From: Pseudomonas psychrophila
GTDB lineage: Bacteria; Pseudomonadota; Gammaproteobacteria; Pseudomonadales; Pseudomonadaceae
Direction: 5' to 3'
Length of the DNA: 64,000 nt
Assembly: GCF_001043005.1 (NCBI RefSeq)
Contig: NZ_JYKZ01000013.1
Location: 91,279 to 155,278, forward strand
Positions 1 through 8,858 of the stretch are shown one piece after another. The notes below the pieces were generated by a model. The model saw only the letters and a list, made by a program, of their open reading frames with translations, made no database searches and was not told the origin of the DNA. How positions within the stretch are numbered: the first letter of the stretch is position 1; every line of letters starts with the position of its first letter. The position numbers and the translations under genes were made by a program.

Positions 1-204
1 CATACGTTGCAGGTCAACGTGATCATCGGTTTGGGCTGGACCCTGGCCATCGTGGCTGGCGCGGCGTTTGGCTGGCTGGGTGCGGCCGGCGCAATGATTG
101 CTGCCGTGTTGCATAACCTCAGCACGTTACTGGTATTGGGTAATGCAGGGCGTTTGTTGAGGTTTCATGAGCCTTTGGTGGCGCTTAAGCCTCCCGGGGC
201 ATGA
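1..204 (+). CDS. heavy-metal P-type ATPase, C-terminal end only
   Basis: This frame is open from the first base of the window, so the true start lies upstream. The visible 67 residues contain two hydrophobic segments (roughly residues 7-20 and 24-38 of the fragment) followed by an N-A-x-R-L-L-R sequence. That matches the last membrane pair and the NALRLLR-type tail of P1B heavy-metal translocating ATPases (Cd/Zn/Cu exporters). The metal specificity cannot be read because the CPx motif and the ATP-binding domain are outside the window. The gene ends with TGA about 115 bases before the next gene and is probably a separate unit. Confidence 0.7.
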   Translation, partial: HTLQVNVIIGLGWTLAIVAGAAFGWLGAAGAMIAAVLHNLSTLLVLGNAGRLLRFHEPLVALKPPGA

Positions 205-318
205 TTTAGATAAGGGGGCTGTACCCGCTCTAGTGCACACCTCTGGTCCATGAAACTGACAGCGTACGTTATTCGTCTAACCTATAGTTTTGATATCTGA
301 ACTGAAGGAGGAACACAG

Positions 319-1503
319 ATGCTCGCGCAACTTCCGCCGGCCTTACAGAAACTTCAACTTCCATTACGGCTAAGGCTGTGGGACGGTCACGAGTTCAATT
401 TTGGCCCGACACCCAGCGTCACGATTGTGGTCAAGGACCCAACCCTGGTGGCTCAATTTACCCATCCCAGTCTGGACCTTCTGGGCAGTGCTTTTGTTGA
501 GGGTCGGCTTGAACTGGAAGGCTCTATCAGCGAAGCCATTCGCGTGTGCGATGAATTGAGTCAGGCATTGTTGGACGATGAGGACGACACTCCACCGCCT
601 CGCGTTCATCACGACAAAGCCACGGATGCCGAGTCCATTTCGTATCACTACGATCTCTCCAACGACTTCTACCAGTTGTGGCTCGACCGCGACATGGCCT
701 ATTCCTGTGGGTATTTCGAAACCGGGGAAGAGAGCCTGGATGAAGCACAGCAAGCCAAGTTCCGCCTGCTATGTCGCAAGCTGCGGCTCAAACCCGGCGA
801 ATATTTATTGGATGTTGGTTGTGGGTGGGGCGGGCTGGCGCGTTTTGCCGCGAGGGAGTACGGGGTCAAGGTATTCGGAATCACCCTGAGCAAAGAGCAA
901 CTCACATTGGCTCGCGAGCGGGTTAACGCCGAAGGCTTGCAGGACAAGGTTGATCTGCAACTGCTGGACTATCGGGATCTGCCCCAAGATGGGCGGTTCG
1001 ATAAAATTGTCAGCGTTGGGATGTTCGAACACGTGGGGCACGCCAACCTTCGCGAGTATTGCGAGATTCTGTCCAAGGCCGTGCGTGAGGGCGGACTGGT
1101 GATGAATCACGGGATTACCTCCAAGCACACCGATGGTCGTCAGGTAGGACGGGGAGCAGGAGATTTCATCGACCGTTATGTGTTCCCCAACGGGGAGTTG
1201 CCGCATCTGTCGATGATGACTGCCGAGATCAGCGAGGCGGGACTGGAAGTGGTGGATGTCGAAAGTTTGCGCCTGCATTACGCGCGCACACTGGAGCACT
1301 GGAGCCAGCGTCTCGAGCAAAACCTTGAGGCTGCAGCCAAACAAGTACCGGAACAAGCGCTGCGTATTTGGCGGCTGTATCTGGCTGGGTGTGCCTATGC
1401 CTTTGCTCATGGGTGGATCAACATCGACCAGATTCTGGCGACCAAGCCACATGCCGATGGCTCGCTGGAGCTGCCACCGACCCGAGCGGATATTTATCGC
1501 TGA
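319..1503 (+). CDS. cfa: cyclopropane-fatty-acyl-phospholipid synthase
   Basis: The 394-residue protein is of family length. It carries the class I SAM-binding glycine loop DVGCGWGG at about 165-172, preceded by the family signature HYDLSNDFY near 109-117 and YSCGYF near 130-135. The cysteine of YSC, the glutamate of GMFEHVG and the histidine of NHGI line up with residues known to hold bicarbonate and the catalytic site in E. coli Cfa. It methylenates cis double bonds of membrane phospholipid acyl chains with SAM, a stationary-phase and acid-stress modification, at the inner membrane. An AAGGAGGA Shine-Dalgarno lies just before the ATG. A bidirectional terminator follows and separates it from the convergent cardiolipin synthase. 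Confidence 0.93.
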   Translation: MLAQLPPALQKLQLPLRLRLWDGHEFNFGPTPSVTIVVKDPTLVAQFTHPSLDLLGSAFVEGRLELEGSISEAIRVCDELSQALLDDEDDTPPPRVHHDKATDAESISYHYDLSNDFYQLWLDRDMAYSCGYFETGEESLDEAQQAKFRLLCRKLRLKPGEYLLDVGCGWGGLARFAAREYGVKVFGITLSKEQLTLARERVNAEGLQDKVDLQLLDYRDLPQDGRFDKIVSVGMFEHVGHANLREYCEILSKAVREGGLVMNHGITSKHTDGRQVGRGAGDFIDRYVFPNGELPHLSMMTAEISEAGLEVVDVESLRLHYARTLEHWSQRLEQNLEAAAKQVPEQALRIWRLYLAGCAYAFAHGWINIDQILATKPHADGSLELPPTRADIYR

Positions 1504-1523
1504 CAGCTTTTTACAAAGTAGAG

Positions 1524-1577
1524 AAAAGGCCGTGACGTCAACAGACCACCCTGGACTGGAGCGTCACGGCCTTTTTT
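1524..1577. terminator. bidirectional terminator between cfa and cls
   Basis: The arms AAAGGCCGTGACG and CGTCACGGCCTTT form a long GC-rich stem followed by T-runs on both strands. It sits in the convergent gap between the two lipid genes and touches the cls stop codon. Confidence 0.85.
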
Positions 1578-3015
1578 ATAGAACAGGCGAAACCAGGCGG
1601 GCGATTCGCATGCCCAGTTGCTGCAATCGATGTGTGGCCTTGATATCCGCTTCAGTGATTTCGCGGGCCAGCGCGAAGTCATCGAGCAGCATATGCTCGA
1701 CCTCTCTGGCGAACGCTTCGTCGACCGTAAGCAGCATCACTTCAAAGTTGAGACGGAACGAACGGTTGTCCATATTGGCACTGCCAATGGCGCTGATTTC
1801 GTCATCCACCAACACCACTTTTTGATGCACAAAACCGGGTTGATAACGGAAGATCCGCACGCCTGCGTGAACCGCTTCGAAGGCGTAAAGGCTGGATGCT
1901 GCATACACAATTTTATGGTCCGGGCGCGAAGGTATCAGGATCCGTACATCGACACCCCGCAGTACGGCGAGCCTCAAGGCTGAGAACACCGCCTCATCGG
2001 GAACAAAGTAGGGGGTCGTAATCCACACCCTGTGATTGGCGGCATGGATGGCTTCCACGAAAAACAACGAACAGGTCTCGTACGGATCTGCAGGACCGCT
2101 GGCCAGAAACTGGCAGAGTACGCCACCGTCCGGATAGCTTTGAGGCAGGATCAGGGGGGGCAGTTTGCGCGCAGCCCAGAACCAGTCTTCCGCAAAGGAC
2201 TCCTGCAGGCAGGCCACCACCGGTCCGGTGACCTCGACATGGGTATCGCGCCATGGAGACAACGGTGGCTTCGCCCCAAGGTATTCATCCCCTACGTTGT
2301 GCCCTCCAACAAAGCCCCGCACCCCGTCTACAACGACCACTTTTCGGTGGTTGCGAAAGTTCACCTGGAAGCGACTGATCCAACCGCCATGTGTGGCAAA
2401 TGCATACGATTGAACACCGCCTGCGCGCAAAGACTCGGCATAACTGTTGGGCAGGGCATGACTGCCGATACTGTCATAGAGCAGATGCACCGCGACCCCT
2501 TGAGCTGCTTTTTCCAGGAGCAGTGCATGCAGCTTCATCCCCAACACATCGTCGTGAACGATGAAGAACTGGACCAGCACGACTTCTTTTGCTGCGCGGA
2601 TGGCTTCAAAAATAGCGTCGAATGTAGCTGTGCCGTTGATTAACAAACGCACGTTGTTGTTTGCCAGGCAGGGCATGCGCCCCAACCTGGGCATCGCCCG
2701 TAACGAGGCATAAGCTTTTGAGTTGCGTGCAGCGAGTGCTTCTTCAACCCAAGGTCGCCAGCTCAGGTGAGTGATGGCTTCGCGCATCTCCTGATTGGCA
2801 TCACGCCGGGCGCGAATGTAATCGTCAAACGTACTGCGCCCAAAAATCAGATACGGAATGAGTGTGAAGTATGGAATGAAGAACAATGACATGGCCCAGG
2901 CAATCGAGCCTTGGGCCGTCCTGACGGTTAAGACCGCATGTACGGCAGCAATCAAGCCTAAGCTGTGGATTAATAAAATCAGATAACCAAATACGTGCGG
3001 GCCTAGATAATCCAT
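1576..3015 (-). CDS. cls: cardiolipin synthase (phospholipase D family)
   Basis: The 479-residue protein starts with two membrane segments (about 8-29 and 38-58). It then carries two HxKxxxxD motifs of the phospholipase D superfamily, H223/K225/D230 and H397/K399/D404, each followed by the GG-H-N or GS-N-M-D context. This is the ClsA layout: it condenses two phosphatidylglycerol molecules to cardiolipin and glycerol at the inner membrane. The ATG at 3015 is followed directly by the first hydrophobic segment and is supported by AGGA upstream. It faces cfa tail to tail, so both neighbours act on membrane phospholipids but are transcribed separately. Confidence 0.93.
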   Translation of the reverse strand: MDYLGPHVFGYLILLIHSLGLIAAVHAVLTVRTAQGSIAWAMSLFFIPYFTLIPYLIFGRSTFDDYIRARRDANQEMREAITHLSWRPWVEEALAARNSKAYASLRAMPRLGRMPCLANNNVRLLINGTATFDAIFEAIRAAKEVVLVQFFIVHDDVLGMKLHALLLEKAAQGVAVHLLYDSIGSHALPNSYAESLRAGGVQSYAFATHGGWISRFQVNFRNHRKVVVVDGVRGFVGGHNVGDEYLGAKPPLSPWRDTHVEVTGPVVACLQESFAEDWFWAARKLPPLILPQSYPDGGVLCQFLASGPADPYETCSLFFVEAIHAANHRVWITTPYFVPDEAVFSALRLAVLRGVDVRILIPSRPDHKIVYAASSLYAFEAVHAGVRIFRYQPGFVHQKVVLVDDEISAIGSANMDNRSFRLNFEVMLLTVDEAFAREVEHMLLDDFALAREITEADIKATHRLQQLGMRIARLVSPVL

Positions 3016-3153
3016 GCGTATCCTTGCTCCTCAATGTTCAATGCAAATGACAGACTGACCACGTTCTGTTGTGAATGTCCCTGTTTAGGGTGTTGGTTGC
3101 AACACTCGCCCTTTTTCGACGTCTAACGCTGACAATTGCGTAGGAGTTATTTG

Positions 3154-3672
3154 ATGAATGTTCGTCTGCTTGGGTTGTTCATGGCCTGTGGTTTGTCGAT
3201 CCCGGTGGCTCAGGCCCAAATGCTGCAGCCTGGGCTTTGGGAGCTCAGCTCCAGCAATATGCAGGTAGACGGCCAACAATTACCTGAACTGCAGGTAATG
3301 TTAGGCCAATTACAGAATATGCTGACCCCGGAACAAAAAGCCCAACTGGAGAGCCAGGGGCTAACCATGGCGGGTAAAGGTGTTCGTGTCTGCCTCACCC
3401 CTGATCAAGTGAAAACAGATGACATCCCGCTGACGGATCCCAAGTCGGGATGTAATCAGCAGATCACTGAGCGTAGTGGAAATCAGTGGAAGTTTCGCTT
3501 TAGTTGTCCAAAAGCCCAGGGCGCAGGTGTGGCAACTTTTGCCAGTGATCGTGAGTTCACCACCCAAGTTAATGGCACCTTTAACGCGACCGGGATTCAG
3601 CAGAAGGGCAGCATGGATACCCGTGCTGTCTGGTTGGGTCAAAACTGTGGAACAGTCAAACCGCGCACTTGA
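3154..3672 (+). CDS. DUF3617 family exported protein
   Basis: I start this protein at the ATG at 3154, eight bases after TAGGAG, rather than at the in-frame TTG 18 bases upstream. From this ATG the first 22 residues form a clean signal peptide ending in A-Q-A. The mature protein of about 150 residues opens with the MLQPGLWE sequence typical of DUF3617, includes a TPEQ segment, and has conserved cysteines (RVCLTP, SGCNQQ, FSCPKA, QNCGT) likely to form disulfides. Function is unknown; these proteins are predicted periplasmic. The stop codon abuts the convergent carbonic anhydrase gene with no spacer and no visible terminator. Confidence 0.8.
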   Translation: MNVRLLGLFMACGLSIPVAQAQMLQPGLWELSSSNMQVDGQQLPELQVMLGQLQNMLTPEQKAQLESQGLTMAGKGVRVCLTPDQVKTDDIPLTDPKSGCNQQITERSGNQWKFRFSCPKAQGAGVATFASDREFTTQVNGTFNATGIQQKGSMDTRAVWLGQNCGTVKPRT

Positions 3673-4233
3673 TTAGAACTCGTTTTGCAGCGCTTTATAG
3701 CCGCGCACCAGATCGACATTGGTGCGGGCTACATCTTCTGAAAACTCCGATGCACTGACACTGACCGGGGCAAATTGGCTCAGGTCAGTGTTTGGCCCGA
3801 TACGGGTCGTGGACGGTACGTAAAAATTATCCGGCAGGTCGCGGCCATCGACGACCGAGTTATGCCGTACCACACACCCGTCCCCCAACTCGCAATTGAA
3901 CAGCACACTGTTGAAACCGATAAACACTCGATCACCTACACGGCAGGGGCCGTGAACGATGGAGCGGTGTGCTATCGAAGTGCTCTCACCAATAGTGACT
4001 GCCGCACCGGACTTCGAATGAATCACCACCCCGTCCTGGATATTGGAATTGGCACCGATAGTGATCGCAAGCATGCCACCCTGACTGTCCACCTCGTCGG
4101 CGCGTATCACGGCATATGGCCCGACAAATACGTTTTCGCCAATGACTACCTTGCCGCAAATAATCGCGGTTCTATCGACGTACGCTGACTCAGCAATCTG
4201 GGGTAAATCACCGGACGGGTTCTTGCGGATCAT
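3673..4233 (-). CDS. gamma-class carbonic anhydrase-like protein
   Basis: The 186-residue protein is built from left-handed beta-helix hexapeptide repeats (for example IGENVFVGPYAVI and VIHSKSGAAVTIGE) with histidines in the positions used for metal binding (VIHSKS, IAHRSIVHG). It overlaps the stop of folE2 by four bases (ATGA), so the two are translationally coupled. In P. aeruginosa the equivalent gene (PA5540) sits in the same zinc-starvation cluster next to folE2. It probably interconverts CO2 and bicarbonate or acts as a substitute metalloprotein under zinc limitation; catalysis cannot be verified from sequence. Gamma enzymes can use iron or cobalt, which would fit a zinc-sparing role. 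Confidence 0.85.
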   Translation of the reverse strand: MIRKNPSGDLPQIAESAYVDRTAIICGKVVIGENVFVGPYAVIRADEVDSQGGMLAITIGANSNIQDGVVIHSKSGAAVTIGESTSIAHRSIVHGPCRVGDRVFIGFNSVLFNCELGDGCVVRHNSVVDGRDLPDNFYVPSTTRIGPNTDLSQFAPVSVSASEFSEDVARTNVDLVRGYKALQNEF

Positions 4234-5126
4234 CGTGTTCTCCAGTTCCAGTGACTCTCGGCCACGGCATCATGGCTATGCAAACTTTCGGCGTGTACCA
4301 CTTTTAAGTTGAAGCCTTTAACGCCTGGGACAACCTTTAAAGCGACATTCAGTCGGCGTGCTGCATCCTCACAGAACATCAGGTTTTGACCATTTGCTAA
4401 CGCGAAGGCTTGTTCATCCGCACGCTTCACTGCCGTTTGTACGGCGGTACCCAATGCGCCTTCTGCTTCATCGATAAGCATGTTGATCGGGAAATGCTGC
4501 AGTTCAGTGCTGAGGAGAGTCTGCAAATAGGCGGTGCTGCGCTGGCTATGGGGTGTTGCAACAATGCCCTGCGCACTGCCAAGCCAGGTTAAAACTTCGG
4601 CGTGTTGGAGTGGTTTGTTGGCGAAGTCATTGACGAATTGTTGCTGGATTAACTGCCTGGCCAATGCCGCTGAGCACGGGCAAGTCGATGAGTAATCCAC
4701 CTCAATTTTTAGTTCCACGTGGAACATTCCGTTTTTCAGAGACGCATCGATACTCACTGGGTAACTCTTCCAACCACTCAAAGGGCTGACTAAAGCGGGG
4801 CGTTTAAGCAGTACGTGGGTGTGAATTCGCAGGTAGGCGCAGATCGATAAATCGTCATGGCTATCGAGAAATTGCTGCAAAACTTTTTTAAAAACGAGAG
4901 GGTTCAGGTCCTGCGACTCGAGTACTTTTAGCGCTAAATAAAGTCGCGACATATGAATCCCACGGGCTTCACCGTCATCCAGGCTCACACCTGCATCGGC
5001 TGTTGCGGTGAGTCTCTGACCGTCAATCACAACAGGCAGCGCAATACCGCACATTCCAACCCATTCTAGTGGGACAGCTTGTCGGGCGTTTTGTGACGCA
5101 ATGTCGGGAAGGGTGAGGGCATTCAT
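4230..5126 (-). CDS. folE2: GTP cyclohydrolase IB (FolE2), zinc-independent isozyme
   Basis: The family signature is seen in the order PVSIDASLKNG, then YSSTCPCSAALARQ with the conserved cysteine, then an E-x-H-type C-terminal part (KVVHAESLHSHDAV). FolE2 converts GTP to dihydroneopterin triphosphate for folate synthesis and replaces zinc-dependent FolE when zinc is scarce. I choose the ATG at 5126 (298 residues) because GGAAG stands eight bases upstream and the sequence after it begins like other FolE2 proteins. Upstream in-frame ATGs at 5138 and 5171 would add a leader unlike the family. It is the first gene of the leftward arm of the divergent zinc locus. Confidence 0.9.
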   Translation of the reverse strand: MNALTLPDIASQNARQAVPLEWVGMCGIALPVVIDGQRLTATADAGVSLDDGEARGIHMSRLYLALKVLESQDLNPLVFKKVLQQFLDSHDDLSICAYLRIHTHVLLKRPALVSPLSGWKSYPVSIDASLKNGMFHVELKIEVDYSSTCPCSAALARQLIQQQFVNDFANKPLQHAEVLTWLGSAQGIVATPHSQRSTAYLQTLLSTELQHFPINMLIDEAEGALGTAVQTAVKRADEQAFALANGQNLMFCEDAARRLNVALKVVPGVKGFNLKVVHAESLHSHDAVAESHWNWRTR

Positions 5127-5188
5127 AGGGGCTTCCATCGAGGGAGTGGGTGTTTTGTTACTTAATAACAATTTTAATACTTTGTATT

Positions 5189-5203
5189 GTTATAATGTAT
5201 CAC
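5189..5203. promoter_or_regulatory. Zur-like operator in the divergent zinc promoter
   Basis: The 15-base imperfect palindrome GTTATAATGTATCAC closely matches the gammaproteobacterial Zur core GTTATAnnnTATAAC, with one mismatch in the right arm. It lies in the 147-base gap between folE2 and the COG0523 GTPase gene, so one repressor site could control both arms. The surrounding sequence is strongly A/T-rich and contains several -10-like hexamers. Confidence 0.75.
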
Positions 5204-5273
5204 TATCGACGATCGAAAATGATCGAGCCAACAAGCGGGCGCTTTGACCTGCCAATCCTGATGAGGAACTCCC

Positions 5274-6482
5274 ATGCCTAAACGTCTGCCGGTGACAGTG
5301 CTGTCCGGATTTCTCGGAGCAGGAAAAAGCACCCTGCTAAATTATATTTTGCGTAACCGCGACAACTTGCGCGTGGCGGTGATCGTTAACGACATGAGCG
5401 AAATAAATATTGATGGCGGAGCCGTTCAGCGCGACGTGACCTTGAATCGTGCTGAAGAAAAACTCGTCGAAATGAGCAATGGCTGCATCTGCTGCACCCT
5501 GCGGGAAGACTTGCTGGAGGAGGTCAGTGCATTGGCAAAGGACGGACGATTTGATTATTTATTGATCGAATCGACGGGTATTTCAGAGCCTCTGCCAGTG
5601 GCCGAAACCTTTACTTTCCGTGACGAAACGGGCCAAAGCCTGGCTGATGTTGCCCGTCTGGACACCATGGTCACGGTGGTGGACGGCCTTAGTTTCTTGC
5701 AGGATTTTCAAGCCGCAGAGAGCCTGGACTCACGGGGCGAAACGCTTGGAGAATCCGACGAACGGTCAATTACTGATTTATTGATTGAGCAAATCGAGTT
5801 CGCTGACGTTATTTTGATCAGCAAAATTGACCTGATCAGTCGTGCCGACAGGCAGGAATTAATCGCCATTTTGCAGCGCCTGAATGCTCAGGCAGAAATC
5901 ATTCCCATGGTCATGGGTGAAGTTCCGCTGCATAAAATTCTCGATACCGGACGCTTTGATTTTGAGCGTGCGGCGCAGGCACCCGGCTGGTTGCAAGAAT
6001 TGCGCGGTGAGCATGTACCTGAAACCGACGAATATGGCATTGCTTCCAGCGCCTACCGCGCTCGTCGTCCGTTTCATCCCGAGCGTTTTTATAATTTTAT
6101 CGAGCGTCCCTGGACCAACGGCAAGCTGCTGCGCTCCAAAGGCTTTTTCTGGCTGGCCAGCAAGTATCAGGAGGCGGGCAGTTGGTCCCAGGCAGGCGGC
6201 CTGATGCGCTATGGATTTGCCGGGCGCTGGTGGCGCTTTGTACCCCGTGACCAATGGCCGCACGATCCGCAAACCCGAGCGGAAATTCTTCAAAAATGGC
6301 TGCCAGACACTGCAGATTGCCGTCAGGAGTTGGTGTTTATAGGCCAGCACATCGATTTCTCCCTTCTCACGCTTGAACTCGACGCCTGCTTGCTCAGCGA
6401 TGCTGAGATGGCATTGGGGGAAGCGAGCTGGAAACAACTGAATGATCCGTTTGGTGAATGGCATGAAGAGGTGGCTGCATGA
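5274..6482 (+). CDS. COG0523 GTPase, putative zinc chaperone (ZigA-like)
   Basis: The 402-residue protein has a Walker A loop GFLGAGKST at 12-20, the family metal motif CICC at 71-74 (M-S-N-G-CICCTL), an ESTGISEP switch near 99-106 and an SKIDL guanine-specificity motif near 180. A CobW C-terminal domain follows (FHPERFYNF...). These proteins use GTP to load zinc into client apoproteins; the P. aeruginosa counterpart PA5535 lies in the same cluster. TGAGGA precedes the ATG. The Zur-like site upstream and the FolE2 gene opposite support induction on zinc starvation. The next gene overlaps its stop by four bases. Confidence 0.9.
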   Translation: MPKRLPVTVLSGFLGAGKSTLLNYILRNRDNLRVAVIVNDMSEINIDGGAVQRDVTLNRAEEKLVEMSNGCICCTLREDLLEEVSALAKDGRFDYLLIESTGISEPLPVAETFTFRDETGQSLADVARLDTMVTVVDGLSFLQDFQAAESLDSRGETLGESDERSITDLLIEQIEFADVILISKIDLISRADRQELIAILQRLNAQAEIIPMVMGEVPLHKILDTGRFDFERAAQAPGWLQELRGEHVPETDEYGIASSAYRARRPFHPERFYNFIERPWTNGKLLRSKGFFWLASKYQEAGSWSQAGGLMRYGFAGRWWRFVPRDQWPHDPQTRAEILQKWLPDTADCRQELVFIGQHIDFSLLTLELDACLLSDAEMALGEASWKQLNDPFGEWHEEVAA

Positions 6483-7132
6483 TGAACGCTTATGCCCCTA
6501 CAGCGCTGCCTTTGACCCATCAGGCCTGCGGGCAAACCCCGGAGGTCATGACGAAGATTCTCGACGAAAACGTCAATCTGGCCCTCTGGCAGCGTCAGTT
6601 GCCTGTGCATATCGTTGATTTCGGGGCTCTATTGCTTTCGCTTGATGAGCCATTGGCTGACGCCATTGTTGTTGAAATGCCCAATGAAAAAACTCAGCCC
6701 AACCTGCAGGGGCTTGCCTCAAGGTTCAATGATCTGGAGGGCTATACAGGCTTCATTGCCGATGTTTCCTGGCTGGTGAGTGCCTATGCGTGCCTGTTGG
6801 GCGCAAAACGCATTGGGCTGCGTCTCAGGGCGCTGGATAAGGCCATGTGCCCACGATTTCATGTGGACCACGTACCTGTGCGACTTATTACCACTTATGC
6901 GGGAATTGGCAGCCAATGGTTGGAAGAGGGTGTGATGGAGCGTTCGCAGCTGGGCCATCAGCAGGCCGAGCCAACCCGGGCGGGGTTGATCCAGCAAGTC
7001 AATGCCGGTGAGGTAGCTTTGCTCAAAGGCGAAAAGTGGCAGGGCAATGAGGGTGCGGGCTTGATTCATCGTTCGCCAGCATTGGCGCCGGGCGAGCGCC
7101 GATTGATTTTGACCCTCGATTGGCTGGCCTGA
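6479..7132 (+). CDS. DUF1826 domain protein of the zinc locus
   Basis: This 217-residue protein belongs to the DUF1826 family that recurs beside COG0523 GTPases in Zur-regulated clusters. Its start codon overlaps the stop of the preceding GTPase (ATGA), so the two are coupled. The sequence has a conserved CPRFHVDHVPVRLITTYAG stretch near 122-140 with a cysteine and two histidines that could bind metal. No signal peptide or membrane segment is seen, so it is likely cytoplasmic. Biochemical function is unknown; by position it is a candidate client or partner of the two flanking GTPases. Confidence 0.82.
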   Translation: MMNAYAPTALPLTHQACGQTPEVMTKILDENVNLALWQRQLPVHIVDFGALLLSLDEPLADAIVVEMPNEKTQPNLQGLASRFNDLEGYTGFIADVSWLVSAYACLLGAKRIGLRLRALDKAMCPRFHVDHVPVRLITTYAGIGSQWLEEGVMERSQLGHQQAEPTRAGLIQQVNAGEVALLKGEKWQGNEGAGLIHRSPALAPGERRLILTLDWLA

Positions 7133-7171
7133 GGCATATTGCTGCTTTGATCCACACAGAAGCTGGCGATC

Positions 7172-8146
7172 ATGTTGCAGAACATACCCACCCACGTGAT
7201 TGCCGGGCCACTCGGCGCCGGCAAAACCAGTCTGATCCAGCACCTGATGGCGCAAAAACCCGCCCACGAGCGCTGGGCAGTGTTGGTGAATGAATTCGGT
7301 CAAATAGGTTTGGATGCGGCCCTGATGAGTCAGGGAGACGATGCAATTGCCATTGCCGAAGTGGCGGGCGGTTGCGTGTGCTGCGTCAATGGCGCGCCTT
7401 TTCAGATCGGCTTGAGCCGTCTATTACGCAAGGCTCGCCCCGATCGATTGTTTATTGAACCTTCCGGTTTGGGTCACCCCGTACAGATTTTGAAGCAACT
7501 CAGTGAGGCGCCCTGGCTGGGTGTTTTGGCGCTGCAGCCGTGCGTCATGGTGCTCGATGCACAGGCCTTGGCCCAAGACAAACCTTTGCCCGAAACCCAG
7601 CAAGAAGCCCTGAAAAGTGCTGGTTTAGTGGTCATGAATAAATCTAATAGTGTCCCAAATGAGCAACGTGAGCAGATTGCATGCAGCCTGCCAAAGTGCC
7701 CTGTTTTATGGGTCGAGCATGGCCGCATCCCTTTAAATACGCTGCCTGCAGCCTGTATGAATGATTCTCATGCTGTGGATAACTCTTTGATTTATAAGGA
7801 TTTTAATCAAATCGGCAGCGTCTTATCAGACCCTCTCACGCCCATTGTAATGACTCAGCTTCAGCCCGAAGCCTGGAGTGTGGGGTGGCGTTGGCATGCC
7901 TCTCGACAGTTTGATTTGGGTTTGCTGCAGCTGTGGCTTGAAAGCCTCAATTGGCGCCGTGCCAAGTTGGTCATTCATGGCTCGGCGGGCTGGTTTTCAA
8001 GTAATTCTGTGGATAACTCGATCGCTGAGTGGAAACCGAGTGAGTGGCGCAGGGATTCACGCCTCGAATTAATCTTTGATCACCCCCAAGACCTGGATTT
8101 GCTTCGCTCGGGGCTGGAAAACTGCCTGAAAAAGGACGTTTTTTAG
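7172..8146 (+). CDS. second COG0523 GTPase of the zinc locus
   Basis: The 324-residue protein has a Walker A loop GPLGAGKTS at 12-20, the CxCC metal motif GGCVCCVNG with cysteines at 68, 70 and 71, and an EPSGLGHP switch near 105. The C-terminal half is shorter and more divergent than in the first GTPase, and the MNKSN element replaces the usual NKxD. It may therefore handle a different client or metal. It lies 39 bases after the DUF1826 gene and probably belongs to the same transcript. Its coding sequence holds two exact TGTGGATAA nonamers (7774 and 8008), discussed as DnaA boxes in the findings. Confidence 0.85.
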   Translation: MLQNIPTHVIAGPLGAGKTSLIQHLMAQKPAHERWAVLVNEFGQIGLDAALMSQGDDAIAIAEVAGGCVCCVNGAPFQIGLSRLLRKARPDRLFIEPSGLGHPVQILKQLSEAPWLGVLALQPCVMVLDAQALAQDKPLPETQQEALKSAGLVVMNKSNSVPNEQREQIACSLPKCPVLWVEHGRIPLNTLPAACMNDSHAVDNSLIYKDFNQIGSVLSDPLTPIVMTQLQPEAWSVGWRWHASRQFDLGLLQLWLESLNWRRAKLVIHGSAGWFSSNSVDNSIAEWKPSEWRRDSRLELIFDHPQDLDLLRSGLENCLKKDVF

Positions 8147-8246
8147 GGAGTGGGTGGACGGCGAGAGCAAGAAAGCGGGACGTTTTACCTGATTCTGTGC
8201 TGGTAAAATTGTCCTACAAGGTTAAGTGTGCGCATTGATTTCCCTT

Positions 8247-8288
8247 GGCTAAAAACCATGAGAAGTGTCTATCTCAATGGTTTTAGCC
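8247..8288. terminator. hairpin after the zinc operon
   Basis: Arms GGCTAAAAACCATGAGA and TCTCAATGGTTTTAGCC give a long stem with a short loop, with one bulge. It lies in the convergent gap between the second GTPase and the DUF3301 gene. There is only a weak T-run after it, so termination is likely but not certain. The rest of the 197-base gap shows one DnaA-box-like nonamer (8304-8312) and nothing else I recognise. Confidence 0.5.
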
Positions 8289-8343
8289 TGTTTTGCAGGG
8301 AAGTTATCCACAGGTGCTTTGCAGGTGAGGCGTGTGAGGGGGC

Positions 8344-8745
8344 TCAGTGGCGGGTCTTGCTGTGTTCCTGACGCCACTGGCTGAGCTCAATCACTTGAGC
8401 GCTGGGAATCTCGCTTGGCTCAGGCTCGGTTTGGAACGGATAGGGCGGCAGTTCGATTTTTGCGCTATGGGCACCGAACTGGGTAATGGTCCCGGTATGA
8501 CGCTGATCCCCAGTGACCGTGAATTCGAAGTTATACACACGGGCCAGGCGTTTGTTGCCGTTGGCATCGGGTATCAAGCCGATTTTTTTGAGTGCCACGT
8601 TTTCATCCAGCAACTCGATATCGAGATTTTTGCAGTGCTGTTTGACGCGTTCCAGCGCCCGCTCGCGCAAACCGTGGTTGTGCCATAGCCAGGCTGCGCC
8701 AGTGGCCAGCAGCATCAGCACAAACATATTTCCTAAGGTCAGCAT
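8344..8745 (-). CDS. DUF3301 family membrane-anchored protein
   Basis: The 133-residue protein has one N-terminal membrane segment (about residues 5-21) followed by a soluble domain with the DUF3301 pattern: LDENVALKKIGL, RVYNFEFT and a Y-x-F C-terminal stretch. It is a conserved single-copy protein of unknown function in pseudomonads. The gene is divergent from pdxY, and its ATG is about 113 bases from the pdxY start. The C-terminus is polar and ends shortly after the domain. Confidence 0.8.
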   Translation of the reverse strand: MLTLGNMFVLMLLATGAAWLWHNHGLRERALERVKQHCKNLDIELLDENVALKKIGLIPDANGNKRLARVYNFEFTVTGDQRHTGTITQFGAHSAKIELPPYPFQTEPEPSEIPSAQVIELSQWRQEHSKTRH

Positions 8746-8858
8746 TACATGTGCTCCAACAGATTGTGCTCAGCTTAACTGCGTCTTCAACCTGTCGTAC
8801 AGGCCGCGTTTCGTCGCATACTGCGTGGCTTGAATCCACCCGTAGTCTGGAATCCGGC

